Source of the DNA: Modestobacter altitudinis
GTDB lineage: Bacteria; Actinomycetota; Actinomycetes; Mycobacteriales; Geodermatophilaceae
Assembly (NCBI RefSeq): GCF_005930475.1
Contig: NZ_SJEW01000008.1
Location: forward strand, 1 to 64,000
DNA length: 64,000 nucleotides
Direction of reading: 5' to 3'
Shown here: piece after piece, positions 25,762 through 34,152 of the stretch
How positions within the stretch are numbered: the stretch's first letter is position 1
Layout: each line of letters begins with the position of its first letter
Translations under genes and position numbers: made by a program
The notes under the pieces: model-generated
What the model was told of the DNA's origin: nothing
Database searches by the model: none
The model's input: the letters and a program-made list of their open reading frames with translations, nothing else

Positions 25762-26637
25762 GTGGCCGTCCGTCCCCGCGTTCCCGCGGAACTGCGCACT
25801 GGGGTGTTCCGCGGGTCGACAGCGGTGCAGCGAGGCCTCCTGACGCCCGACGAGCTCCGCGGTCCGGCGTGGACGGCATTGTTCCGCGACGTCCACGTCG
25901 CCGCGGACCAGCCGATCACCCACGCACTCCGCGCCCGGGCCGCTGCAGGCGTGCTACGCCCTGGGGCAGTCGTCATCGGCCGGAGCGCCGCGGTCCTCTG
26001 GGGCGTCGACCTGGCCTCCGCGCAGGACGACGTGGAGCTGGCCCTCCTGCCGGGGGCGCACCCCATGCGCGTGCCCGGGGTGCGGGCCCGGCGGGTGCTG
26101 CTCGATCCCCGGCACGTGTGCGCGCGACGGGGCGTGCTGGTGACAGATCCTGACGCGACGGCCGTGGCCGTGGCAGGCGCCCTGCCGCTGGACGACGCCG
26201 TCGTCGCAGTCGATCAGCTGACCTCCCGTGGACCGGCTGACCTCCCGCGGGTCCGGGCGCTGGCGGAGGTCGGGACAGGACGCGGCTGCCGCCGGGCGCG
26301 GCTGGCCTGCTCGCTCGCCGACGGGAAGGCCGAATCGCCGCAGGAGACCCGCATCCGGCTGCTGCTCCTGCGCAGCGGGCTGCCCGCACCGATCGCCCAG
26401 TTCGAGGTGCCGCGAGCCGGCCGGCGGCCACTGCGGCTGGACTTCGCCTGGCCCGAGCACCGGCTCGCACTGGAGTACGACGGGCAGTGGCACGGCGATC
26501 CGGGGCAGCTGGGCAAGGACCGCAGGCGGTGGAACGAGCTGGGGGACGCCGGCTGGCGGATCGTCTTCGCCACGGCGGTCGACGTCCACCGTCCGGCCGA
26601 GCTCATCGCCCGCCTCAGTGCCCTGCTCGTTCCCTGA
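25762..26637 (+). CDS. AbiEi-like domain plus DUF559 (Vsr-fold) endonuclease-like protein
   Basis: A 291-residue protein with two parts. Residues about 1-170 resemble the AbiEi antitoxin-like region (TAVQRGLLTPDELRG, HVAADQPITHALRARAAAGV, VIGRSAAVLWG). Residues about 185-290 form a DUF559 domain, a Vsr/PD-(D/E)XK relative. Candidate catalytic residues are Glu195 (SPQETRIR), Asp227 (LDFAWP), Glu238 and Asp240 (LEYDGQWH), with Lys252 and Arg254 (KDRRRWNEL) near the active site. GTG at 25762 is the first start. It has no partner toxin gene next to it and is bracketed by two related inverted repeats, suggesting a self-contained cassette. Function unproven; such genes can be multicopy in actinomycetes. 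Confidence 0.75.
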   Translation: MAVRPRVPAELRTGVFRGSTAVQRGLLTPDELRGPAWTALFRDVHVAADQPITHALRARAAAGVLRPGAVVIGRSAAVLWGVDLASAQDDVELALLPGAHPMRVPGVRARRVLLDPRHVCARRGVLVTDPDATAVAVAGALPLDDAVVAVDQLTSRGPADLPRVRALAEVGTGRGCRRARLACSLADGKAESPQETRIRLLLLRSGLPAPIAQFEVPRAGRRPLRLDFAWPEHRLALEYDGQWHGDPGQLGKDRRRWNELGDAGWRIVFATAVDVHRPAELIARLSALLVP

Positions 26638-26644
26638 CAGCGAA

Positions 26645-26696
26645 TGTGCAGGCAACGGGCTCTGCGAACCGTCCAGGGCCCGCTGCCCGCACACTC
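26645..26696. repeat. Inverted repeat right of the AbiEi/DUF559 gene
   Basis: TGTGCAGGCAACGGGC (26645-26660) pairs with GCCCGCTGCCCGCACA at 26679-26694, 14 of 16 positions. It shares TGTGCAG, the CGGGCTC segment, the GGGCCCG segment and the GCAC end with the element at 25653-25702. It lies 8 bases after the AbiEi/DUF559 stop and 16 bases before the HelR-like stop. Confidence 0.65.
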
Positions 26697-26711
26697 GGTG
26701 CCGGGACCGGG

Positions 26712-29024
26712 TCAGGCGTCGGTGAGGCGGTGCAGCTCGGCGGGGAGCTCGCCGGGGGAGAGCACCGTGAGCCGCTGGGTCGGGCGGGTCAGCGCGACGT
26801 AGAGGTCGCTGTGCCCGCGGACGCCCTCGTCGAGCAGGCCCTGCGGGTCCACCAGCAGCACCGAGTCGAACTCCAGCCCCTTGGCCTCGGCCGGCACCAG
26901 CACCACCGGGCCGGCCGAGGAGTCCGCGGCCGGTCCGGCGGAGACGACGGGGAACGCCCCGGCCAGGCAGTCGACGACGGCCGGCACCCGGCTCGGCGGG
27001 ACGATCACCGCAACCGTGCCGCCGGCCGCGACCAGCTCGGCGGTCACCTCGGCGGCCCGGGGGAGCAGCCGGTCCGCGGGGACCTGCTCGGCGACCGGCG
27101 GCACCCCGGTGCTCCGCACCGACTGCGGCGCGGCGGTGACGGCATCGCTCGCGGCCAGCACGTCGGCGGCGACCGCCATGATCTCGGCCGGCGTCCGGTA
27201 GTTGACGGTGAGCTGGGCCAGCCGCCACTGCTCGCCGACGTGCGGCCGGAGCACCGCGCCCCAGTCGGTCGCGCCGGCCAGGCTGCCGGTCTGCGCCAGG
27301 TCGCCGACGACGGTCATCGACCGGGTGGGGCACTTGCGGGCCAGCAGCCGCCAGGTCATCGCCGAGAGCTCCTGCGCCTCGTCGACGACGACGTGGCCGA
27401 ACACCCAGCTGCGGTCGGTGGCGGCGCGCTCGGCGGCGGTCCGGGTGTCCAGGTCGGCGTCCCGCTCGGCCAGCTGCTCGGCGTCCAGCAGGTCGCCGGC
27501 GGTCAGCTCCTCGCCCTCCTCGTCGTCCTCCAGGTCCGTGGACCGGGAGCCGTGCAGCAGGTCCAGGGTCTCCTGCGCCTCCTCCTGGGCACGGCGGCGG
27601 CGGCGCGCCTCCCGCGCCCGCTCGGCGCTGTCGTCGTGGCCGAGGAGCTCGTCGGCCTCCTCCAGCAGCGGGACGTCGGCCGGCGTCCACGGCGCGTCCG
27701 CGGCGCGCTCGAGCAGGGCCCGGTCCTCGTCGGTCCAGCCCTTGGTGGCTCGGCGGATGCGGGCCGGGTCGGCCAGCAGCTCGCGCAGCAGCCCCTCAGC
27801 GGTGAGCACCGGCCACAGCTCGTCGACCAGCTGCCGGACGGCGGGCTCGCCGGCGATCTCCGACTCCAGCGCCTCGACGTCCCGGCGGTCGAGCAGGTCG
27901 GCACCGCCGCGCACGTCGCCGCCGATCCGGTCGGCGTAGCGCTGGGCGACGAGCTCGACCAGGGCCCGGACGAACGCCGGGCGGCCCAAGTTGTGCTGCC
28001 GCGAGGCGCGCCGGGCGGTGGTGCGGCAGCGGGTGAGGTCGACCGGGCGCAGCGGCATCCGGACGCCGTCGATCACCAGCTCGCGCACGCCCCGCGGCAC
28101 CGTCTCCCGGTCGCGGACGGCGGCCTTGAGCACGTCGACCATCGCCAGCCGGCCCTTCACCTCGGCGACCTGGGGCGCCTCGGTGCCGCGCGCGTCCAGC
28201 CCGGGCCGCAGCTGGCCCAGCCCGGCGAGCAGCACGCCGGTCTCGCCGAGGGCCGGCAGGACGTCGGCGATGTAGCGCAGGAAGGTCGGGGTGGGGCCGA
28301 CGACCAGCAGTCCGCTGCGGGCCAGCCGGTCCCGGTGCGTGTACAGCAGGTAGGCGGCGCGGTGCAGGGCGACCGCCGTCTTCCCGGTGCCCGGGCCGCC
28401 CTGGACGACCAGCACGCCGCGGGCGTCGCTGCGGATGATCGCGTCCTGCTCGGCCTGGATCGTCGCCACGATGTCGGTCATCCGGCCGGTGCGCTCGGCG
28501 GTCAGCGCGGCCATCAGCGCAGCCTCGCCGGTCAGCGGCGGGCCGTCGGTCTCGGTGGCGGCGATGGTCAGCACCTCGTCGTGGACGGCGGTGACCTCGC
28601 GGCTGCGGGTGCGGATGTGCCGGCGGCGGAGGACGCCCTCGGGCCGGAACGGCGTCGCGGTGTAGAACGGCCGCGAGGCCGGTGCCCGCCAGTCGACCAG
28701 CGCCGGGTCGCCGGCCGGGTCGTCGGCGGGGAGCCCGACCCGGCCGATGTAGAGCGGCTGCGGGGAGACCTCGCGGTCCAGCCGGCCGATGACCAGCCCG
28801 TGGTCGGCGGCGTCCAGCGCGGTGATCCGCTGGCCCTGGAAGCGGGCGGCCGCCTCCCGCTCACCGAGCGACTGCGGGTTGATGATCGGCATCGCCAGCG
28901 CCTGCCGGAACCGGGTCACCGCCAGCTCGCGGGCGGCGTCCAGCCGGCGGTACAGGTCGGTGACTGCGGCCCGTTCGGCGGCGAGGTCGGGGTCGGGGGC
29001 GACATCCTGGGACGAGCTCGACAA
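26712..29024 (-). CDS. HelR/HelD-type RNA polymerase recycling motor ATPase
   Basis: A superfamily 1 helicase-fold protein of about 770 residues, like the class II HelD proteins of mycobacteria and HelR of Streptomyces. These displace stalled RNA polymerase from DNA and can confer rifamycin tolerance. Residues 1-60 hold a coiled-coil N-terminal arm; Walker A is GGPGTGKT at 209-216; the Walker B region is HVVVDEAQE; later motifs include TVVGDLAQTGS, VNYRTPAEI and YVALTRPTQRL. The acidic insert (DLEDDEEGEEL) near residue 500 is typical. The best start is a TTG at 29024 with GAGGAG 9 bases upstream; longer forms overlap the divergent alaX gene. Confidence 0.82.
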   Translation of the reverse strand: MSSSSQDVAPDPDLAAERAAVTDLYRRLDAARELAVTRFRQALAMPIINPQSLGEREAAARFQGQRITALDAADHGLVIGRLDREVSPQPLYIGRVGLPADDPAGDPALVDWRAPASRPFYTATPFRPEGVLRRRHIRTRSREVTAVHDEVLTIAATETDGPPLTGEAALMAALTAERTGRMTDIVATIQAEQDAIIRSDARGVLVVQGGPGTGKTAVALHRAAYLLYTHRDRLARSGLLVVGPTPTFLRYIADVLPALGETGVLLAGLGQLRPGLDARGTEAPQVAEVKGRLAMVDVLKAAVRDRETVPRGVRELVIDGVRMPLRPVDLTRCRTTARRASRQHNLGRPAFVRALVELVAQRYADRIGGDVRGGADLLDRRDVEALESEIAGEPAVRQLVDELWPVLTAEGLLRELLADPARIRRATKGWTDEDRALLERAADAPWTPADVPLLEEADELLGHDDSAERAREARRRRRAQEEAQETLDLLHGSRSTDLEDDEEGEELTAGDLLDAEQLAERDADLDTRTAAERAATDRSWVFGHVVVDEAQELSAMTWRLLARKCPTRSMTVVGDLAQTGSLAGATDWGAVLRPHVGEQWRLAQLTVNYRTPAEIMAVAADVLAASDAVTAAPQSVRSTGVPPVAEQVPADRLLPRAAEVTAELVAAGGTVAVIVPPSRVPAVVDCLAGAFPVVSAGPAADSSAGPVVLVPAEAKGLEFDSVLLVDPQGLLDEGVRGHSDLYVALTRPTQRLTVLSPGELPAELHRLTDA

Positions 29025-29178
29025 CGGGGGCTGCTCCTCGGATGGCGTGCGGTACGTCGTGGCGACCTGCAACCGTACGTGTCCCGGCGTCGTCCCGGGC
29101 CGCCCGTGCGGATGAGTGTCCGAGTGGACCGCCGGTGGACTGGTCCGTGCCGGGCCGGACGGCGGGCAGGATGCCGGC

Positions 29179-29913
29179 ATGGCCACCGCACACATCGGGC
29201 ACACCCACCGCCTCGACCTGGCCGACGCCACGGTCCGCGAATGGGACGCCACGGTCGTCGCCGCCGATCCCGAGCAGGGGATCGTGCTGGACCGCTCGGC
29301 GTTCTACCCGGGCGGTGGTGGTCAGCCGCCGGACGAGGGCGTGCTGCTGTGGGGCGGCGTGCGCACCCGGATCGCCGGCACCCGCACCGGCGACGAGCTG
29401 TACCTGGTGCCCGCCGAGGGTGACCCGCTGCCCCCGGTGGGGACAGCGGTGCGCGGCGCGCTGGACGACGAGCGGCGGACCGCGCTGATGCGCACCCACT
29501 CCGGGCTGCACGTGCTCACCGGCGTCGTCTTCCGCGACTACGGGGCGCTGGTCACCGGCGGCAACATGGAGCCGCTGACCGCGCGGATGGACTTCGACCT
29601 GGCCGAGGTGCCTCCCGACTTCAAGGACCGGGTCGCCGAGGCGGTCAACGCCGAGCTCGCCGCCGACCGCCCGATCCAGGTGCAGGTGCTGCCGCGCGAG
29701 GAGGCGTTCGCGATCCCGGACATCATCCGGACCGCGACCAACCTGCTGCCCCCGGACCTCGAGGAGGTGCGGATCGTGGACATCGTCGGGCTGGACACCC
29801 AGGCCGACGGCGGCACCCACGTCGCCTCGACGGCGATGGTCGGCCGGGTCGAGGTCGTGAAGATGGAGAACAAGGGCCGCGGCTTCCGCCGGCTCCGCAT
29901 CCGGATCGTCTGA
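29179..29913 (+). CDS. Alanyl-tRNA editing protein, AlaX-type
   Basis: A 244-residue stand-alone editing protein related to the second domain of alanyl-tRNA synthetase. It would hydrolyse Ser or Gly wrongly attached to tRNA-Ala. His107 and His111 in THSGLH form the first metal-binding pair, and His214 in DGGTH is in the second. The position usually taken by Cys in the CGGTH form is Asp210 here, so metal ligation may differ. The N-terminal segment FYPGGGGQP is also characteristic. ATG at 29179 lies within a 10-bp palindrome ATGCCGGCAT. It is divergent from the HelR-like gene. Confidence 0.88.
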   Translation: MATAHIGHTHRLDLADATVREWDATVVAADPEQGIVLDRSAFYPGGGGQPPDEGVLLWGGVRTRIAGTRTGDELYLVPAEGDPLPPVGTAVRGALDDERRTALMRTHSGLHVLTGVVFRDYGALVTGGNMEPLTARMDFDLAEVPPDFKDRVAEAVNAELAADRPIQVQVLPREEAFAIPDIIRTATNLLPPDLEEVRIVDIVGLDTQADGGTHVASTAMVGRVEVVKMENKGRGFRRLRIRIV

Positions 29914-29915
29914 AG

Positions 29916-29972
29916 AAGGACCACCCTTCCCCCACGCCTCGCAGGCTCGGCGCGGGCCCCTGAAGAGTGGCC
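29916..29972. repeat. GAAGGAC...GCGGGCCCCTG intergenic repeat, copy 1
   Basis: A 57-base element between the converging alaX and DUF1810 genes. It shares its opening GAAGGAC, the CCCCCAC core, the GCTCG segment and GCGGGCCCCTG with the copy at 33497-33554. Its ends (CCACCCTTC and GAAGAGTGG) can pair with one mismatch. Confidence 0.65.
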
Positions 29973-29973
29973 G

Positions 29974-30411
29974 TCAGGACGGCGTCGGGGTGAGCCGGGA
30001 CGTCGTCGCGTCGTCCCGGGCGCCGCCGAAGTACTGGTCCAGGACCTGGGCGAAGACCGGCTCGTCGGAGACGGCGGCGAACAGGGTCATCGACGACCGC
30101 AGCTTCTGGGCGTCGATGCCGCCGAGCACCCGGACCGGGTCGGTGGTGCCCAGGTCGGTCAGCGCGCGGGCGGACTCCCGCAGCCGGGGGCCGAGCACCG
30201 GGTGGGCCAGGTAGGCACACGCCTCGGCGGCGCCGCTGATCGCGTAGTGCTGCGCCGTCGCGCTCCGGCCCAGGCCGGCGACCTGCGGGAAGACGAACCA
30301 CATCCAGTGGCTGCGCTTGGCCCCGGCCCGCAGCTCGGCGAGCGCGGCGGAGTACGTGCCATCGCCGTCCTGGGCGTCGACGAAGCGCTGCAGGTCGAAG
30401 GCGTCGCTCAC
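29974..30411 (-). CDS. DUF1810 family protein
   Basis: A 145-residue protein of the DUF1810 family, recognised by the N-terminal FDLQRFVDAQ, the central SHWMWFVFPQVAGLGRS and the YAISGAAEACAYLAHPVLGPRL segment. The family is widespread in bacteria and has no established biochemical role. GTG at 30411 has GGAGGG about 11 bases upstream. It is cytoplasmic by sequence. It follows the GNAT gene on the same strand with 52 bases between them, so the two may be cotranscribed. Confidence 0.85.
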   Translation of the reverse strand: MSDAFDLQRFVDAQDGDGTYSAALAELRAGAKRSHWMWFVFPQVAGLGRSATAQHYAISGAAEACAYLAHPVLGPRLRESARALTDLGTTDPVRVLGGIDAQKLRSSMTLFAAVSDEPVFAQVLDQYFGGARDDATTSRLTPTPS

Positions 30412-30463
30412 CTGGCCAGCCTGCCCTCCGCCCGGTCCGATCGCACGGCAGCCCGCCGCTCGG

Positions 30464-31072
30464 TCACGCCGGCTCCCGCCACATCGGGAACACCGTCGGG
30501 CCGCCGGCCGGCAGCGACACCGCGCCGCGCTGGACGAAGCCGTGCCGGGCGTAGAGCGAGCGGTTGCGCTCGCAGGAGGCTTCGAGGTAGGCCGGGGTGC
30601 CCGTGCGGTCACACTCCTCCAGCACCGGCCGCAGCAGTGCACCTCCGATGCCCGTCCCCTGCTCCCGCGGCTCGACGCCCAGGTAGTGCAGGTACCAGTG
30701 CCCGGGCAGCGGTCGGTGCGCTTCCATCGCGGACCGTGCCCTGCCCGCCCGCCGCAGCTGCCGGCCGAACAACCGGACCCAGCGGGGCGCGTCCCGGATG
30801 TCCTCCCAGGTGGTGGGCGCCCACCGGCCGGGTGGGAACCACATCGCTGCGCCCGCACCGTCGCCGGCGATCCAGGTGCCGCCCCGCTCGTCGCTGCGGG
30901 CGGCTTCCAGGTCGAACATCCGCTGCATCCGCCGCCGTCGGTGCGGCAGCGCCGGGGGGAACAGGTACGTGAACACGGGATCCTCGGCGAACGCCGCCGT
31001 CAGGACCTGGGCGATCCGGGCGCGGTCCGCTCCGGTTGCACGTCGAACGGCTGGTCCGGTGTCCTCCGCCAT
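30464..31072 (-). CDS. GNAT family N-acetyltransferase
   Basis: A 202-residue acetyltransferase. The acetyl-CoA binding motif is visible as LGVEPREQGTGIGGALL (about residues 138-154), followed by a helix and YARHGFVQRG typical of the C-terminal strand. The N-terminus VRRATGADRARIAQVLTAAF is a normal GNAT start. The ATG at 31072 is supported by its position before this segment; upstream extension gives only low-complexity sequence. Substrate not predictable. It is divergent from the acyl-CoA dehydrogenase pair, with about 200 bases between. Confidence 0.82.
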   Translation of the reverse strand: MAEDTGPAVRRATGADRARIAQVLTAAFAEDPVFTYLFPPALPHRRRRMQRMFDLEAARSDERGGTWIAGDGAGAAMWFPPGRWAPTTWEDIRDAPRWVRLFGRQLRRAGRARSAMEAHRPLPGHWYLHYLGVEPREQGTGIGGALLRPVLEECDRTGTPAYLEASCERNRSLYARHGFVQRGAVSLPAGGPTVFPMWREPA

Positions 31073-31270
31073 GCCCGGCACGATGGCCCGGCTGCCAGGG
31101 CGGGAGAAGTCCCGGTGCACTGCCCACGCGCCTGCTCCGCGTGGCCGTGGCCCACCGCAACGGCAGGCGGACCGAGCCGGCGCGCCCTGCCCGCAGACCC
31201 CGTTCCGCCGGGGACGGCGGCGACCTGTAGAACCGGTGCAGACGGACCACACCGACGTGGGGAGCACCGC

Positions 31271-32434
31271 ATGGGCAGCAACTCGTTGACGCTGGCGCCC
31301 GCGCCACGCTCGGCAGCGGCGGAGGAGGTGCGCGCGGAGGTCCGCGCGTTCCTGGCCGAGGAGCTGGCCGCGGGCAGCTTCACCACCTCCGTCGACACCT
31401 GGCTCTCCGGCGTCGACCCGGCCTTCTCCCGCAAGCTGGGCGAGCGCGGCTGGCTGGGGATGACCTGGCCGAAGGAGTACGGCGGTCACGAGCGGACGGC
31501 GATGGAGCGCTACGCCGTCACCGAGGAGCTGCTGGCCGCCGGTGCCCCGGTCGCCGCGCACTGGATCGCCGACCGGCAGTCCGGCCCGAACCTGCTGCGC
31601 TACGGCACCGAGGCGCACCGCACCGAGATCCTGCCGCGGATCGCCGCCGGGGAGTGCTTCTTCGTCATCGGGATGAGCGAGCCGGACAGCGGCTCCGACC
31701 TCGCCTCGATCCGCACCCGGGCCACCCGCGACGGCGACGGCGACTGGGTGGTGAACGGCGCCAAGGTGTGGACGTCGAACGCGCACACCAGCCACTACGC
31801 GATCACCCTGGTCCGCACCTCCCCGGCCGACCCGGCCAGCCGGCACGCGGGCATGTCGCAGCTGCTGGTCGACCTCTCGCTGCCCGGGATCACGGTCAAC
31901 CCGATCCGCATCCTCGACGGCGGTCACCACTTCAACGAGGTCGTGTTCGACGACGTCGTCGTCCCCGGCGACATGCTGCTGGGCGAGGAGGGCAACGGCT
32001 GGCACCAGGTGACCGCGGAGCTGGCGTTCGAGCGGTCCGGACCGGAGCGGTTCCTGTCCACCTACCCGCTCGTCGCCGAGTTCGCCCGGCGGGTGGCCGC
32101 GGCGCCCGACCCGGCCGGACTGGCGGCGCTGGGCCGGCTCTCGGCCCGGTTGCTGGCGCTGCGCCAGATGTCGCTGCGGATCGCCGGTGCGCTGGACCGC
32201 GGTGAGCTCCCCGACATCCCGGCCGCCCTGGTCAAGGACGTCGGGACGACGTTCGAGGCCGACGTGATCGACGAGGTGCGCCGCGCGGTCGACGTGGTGG
32301 CCTCGCTGGACTCACCCGACCCGCTGGGCCGGGCGCTGGCCGAGGCCCAGCTGCACGCGCCGGGCTACACGCTGCGCGGTGGGACCAACGAGATCCTCCG
32401 AGGGATCGTCGCTCGCGGATTGGGGTTGCGCTGA
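31271..32434 (+). CDS. Acyl-CoA dehydrogenase, FadE subunit A
   Basis: A 387-residue FAD-dependent acyl-CoA dehydrogenase. The FAD/substrate segments IGMSEPDSGSDLASIRTRA and VWTSNAHTSHYAI and the C-terminal RGGTNEILRGIVARGLGL are characteristic. It lies in a strict operon with a second FadE-like gene, overlapping as TGATG. In mycobacteria such paired FadE proteins form alpha2beta2 enzymes acting on steroid side chains or other bulky acyl-CoAs, so the two here probably form one heteromeric enzyme. ATG at 31271 has GGGGAG about 6 bases upstream. Confidence 0.9.
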   Translation: MGSNSLTLAPAPRSAAAEEVRAEVRAFLAEELAAGSFTTSVDTWLSGVDPAFSRKLGERGWLGMTWPKEYGGHERTAMERYAVTEELLAAGAPVAAHWIADRQSGPNLLRYGTEAHRTEILPRIAAGECFFVIGMSEPDSGSDLASIRTRATRDGDGDWVVNGAKVWTSNAHTSHYAITLVRTSPADPASRHAGMSQLLVDLSLPGITVNPIRILDGGHHFNEVVFDDVVVPGDMLLGEEGNGWHQVTAELAFERSGPERFLSTYPLVAEFARRVAAAPDPAGLAALGRLSARLLALRQMSLRIAGALDRGELPDIPAALVKDVGTTFEADVIDEVRRAVDVVASLDSPDPLGRALAEAQLHAPGYTLRGGTNEILRGIVARGLGLR

Positions 32435-33495
32435 TGTCGGACCAGGACCTGGTGGTCGAGACCGTCCGGGACATCCTCACGTCGTTCGAGCCGTTCGTGC
32501 TCACGCGTGACCGGCCGTGGGACGCCGGGCTCTGGGCGGCGCTGGCCGAGGCCGGGCTCACCGGCGTCGGGCTGCCCGAGGAGGCCGGCGGATCCGGCGG
32601 CGACCTCGCCGACGCCGTGGCCATCGTGGCCACTTTGGCCCGAGGGGCCGCGGCGGTCCCGGTGGCCGAGCAGCTGCTGGTCGCCGCGCCCGCCGTCCTC
32701 GCCGCCGACCTGGACCTGCCCGCGCCGGACCAGCCGCTGACCATCGCGGTCGACGGTGCGGTCAGCGCGGAGCCGCGGGACGACGGCGACGGCCCGGGCA
32801 GCTGGACCCTCACCGGGACGGCGACCGACGTCGCGTGGGCCGGGGTCGCCCGGCACCTGGTCGTGCTGGCGACCAGCCCGGTCGGCCCGGTGCTCGCGCT
32901 GGTCGACGTCACCGGCCGGGAGACGACGCACGCGGCCAACCTGGCCGGGGAGCCCCGCGGCTCGCTGGTGTTCGACGGGGTGACCTGCGCCGGTGCGCTG
33001 CTCACCGACCGGCAGGCCACCGAGCTGCGTGCCCGGTACGCCCTCGCCCGGGCGGTGCAGCTGTCCGCGGCGCTGGAGCAGGTGCTCGCCTGGACGGTGC
33101 AGTACGCCGGGGAGCGGGTCCAGTTCGGCCGGCCGCTGGGCCGGTTCCAGGCGATCCAGATGGAGCTGGCCGAGATGGCCGGTGAGGTGACCGCCGTCGC
33201 CGCGCTGGTCGACGCCGCGGTGCAGGCCACCGAGCGCGGGGAGTCCCTGGTGCCGGCCGCCGCGGCCGCCAAGGTCCGCGCCGGGGCGGCGGTCGAGGTG
33301 GTCGCCCGGCTCGCGCACCAGGTGCACGGCGCCATCGGGTTCACCCAGGAGCACAAGCTGCACCACCTCACCCGGCGGTGCTGGTCGTGGCGGGACGAGG
33401 CCGGCACCGAGCTGGCGTGGTCGCGGGTGCTCGGCGAGCGGCTGCTCGCCGACGGCCCCGACGCGCTCTGGCCGGCGCTCACCCGGGTCGTGTGA
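32434..33495 (+). CDS. Acyl-CoA dehydrogenase, FadE subunit B
   Basis: A 353-residue partner of the preceding dehydrogenase. It is shorter, with a less conserved N-terminal half (GLPEEAGGSGGDLADAVAI is recognisable), and a better conserved C-terminal helical domain (QYAGERVQFGRPLGRFQAIQ split across two helices, then LAHQVHGAIGFTQEHKLHHL). This pattern fits the second chain of heteromeric FadE enzymes, in which one chain contributes most of the catalytic site. Its ATG overlaps the upstream TGA by one base. Its own TGA overlaps the GTG of the acetyltransferase that follows, so all three may be translated together. Confidence 0.85.
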   Translation: MSDQDLVVETVRDILTSFEPFVLTRDRPWDAGLWAALAEAGLTGVGLPEEAGGSGGDLADAVAIVATLARGAAAVPVAEQLLVAAPAVLAADLDLPAPDQPLTIAVDGAVSAEPRDDGDGPGSWTLTGTATDVAWAGVARHLVVLATSPVGPVLALVDVTGRETTHAANLAGEPRGSLVFDGVTCAGALLTDRQATELRARYALARAVQLSAALEQVLAWTVQYAGERVQFGRPLGRFQAIQMELAEMAGEVTAVAALVDAAVQATERGESLVPAAAAAKVRAGAAVEVVARLAHQVHGAIGFTQEHKLHHLTRRCWSWRDEAGTELAWSRVLGERLLADGPDALWPALTRVV

Positions 33496-34151
33496 GGAAG
33501 GACTTCCCTGCCCCCACCACTTGCACGCTCGCGGCGGGCCCCTGCACGGGGGCCACCATCCGGCCGTACCGGGCGGCGGACCGGGCCGCGGTCTACGACG
33601 TCTGCGTGCGCACGGCGTCCGCCGGCGGGAACGCCCGCGGCCGGTGGTCGACCGACGACCTGATGCCCGACCTGTTCGCCGGCCCGTACGTCGACCTCGA
33701 GCCGTCGCTGGCCTTCGTGCTGGACGACGGCGACCGGGCCGTCGGCTACGTGGTCGGCACCGCGGACACCGCCGCGTTCGTCCGCCACTGGCGACGGGAG
33801 TGGCTGCCGCGGCTGGCCGACCGGTACCCGGCGCCACCGGTCCCGCCCCGGACGGCGGAGCAGGCGATGGTCGCGCTGCTGCACCGGCCCGAAGGGATGC
33901 TCCGGCCCGAGCTGGCGGCGTACCCGGCGCACCTGCACATCGACCTGCTGCCCACCCACCAGGGCGCCGGTCACGGCCGGGCGCTGATCGACACGTTCCG
34001 GGCCGCGGCGGCCCGCGCCGGGGCAGCCGCCCTGCACCTCGGCGTCGACCCGGCCAACCACCGGGCCCGCGCCTTCTACGACCACCTCGGGTTCACCGAG
34101 ATCGCCGTCCCCGACCCGGGCGTGACCTACCTCGGCCTGCCGACGTCCTGA
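33492..34151 (+). CDS. GNAT acetyltransferase with repeat-encoded N-terminus
   Basis: A 219-residue protein. The recognisable GNAT sequence begins at TIRPYRAADRAAVYDVC near residue 22 and includes the acetyl-CoA motif LLPTHQGAGHGRALI and the closing FYDHLGFTEIAV. The layout resembles the acetyltransferase-like domain once described next to O-GlcNAcase, but the substrate is unknown. The only start in frame before the GNAT domain is a GTG overlapping the FadE stop. The first 21 codons fall within an intergenic repeat (33497-33554), so the leader VRKDFPAPTTCTLAAGPCTG is probably acquired. Last gene of the FadE operon. Confidence 0.75.
   Translation: MRKDFPAPTTCTLAAGPCTGATIRPYRAADRAAVYDVCVRTASAGGNARGRWSTDDLMPDLFAGPYVDLEPSLAFVLDDGDRAVGYVVGTADTAAFVRHWRREWLPRLADRYPAPPVPPRTAEQAMVALLHRPEGMLRPELAAYPAHLHIDLLPTHQGAGHGRALIDTFRAAAARAGAAALHLGVDPANHRARAFYDHLGFTEIAVPDPGVTYLGLPTS
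33497..33554. repeat. GAAGGAC...GCGGGCCCCTG repeat, copy 2, inside a reading frame
   Basis: This 58-base element is related to 29916-29972, sharing GAAGGAC, the CCCCCAC core, GCTCG and GCGGGCCCCTG. Unlike the first copy, it lies inside an open frame, encoding the first residues of the GNAT protein after the FadE stop. Confidence 0.6.
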
Positions 34152-34152
34152 A

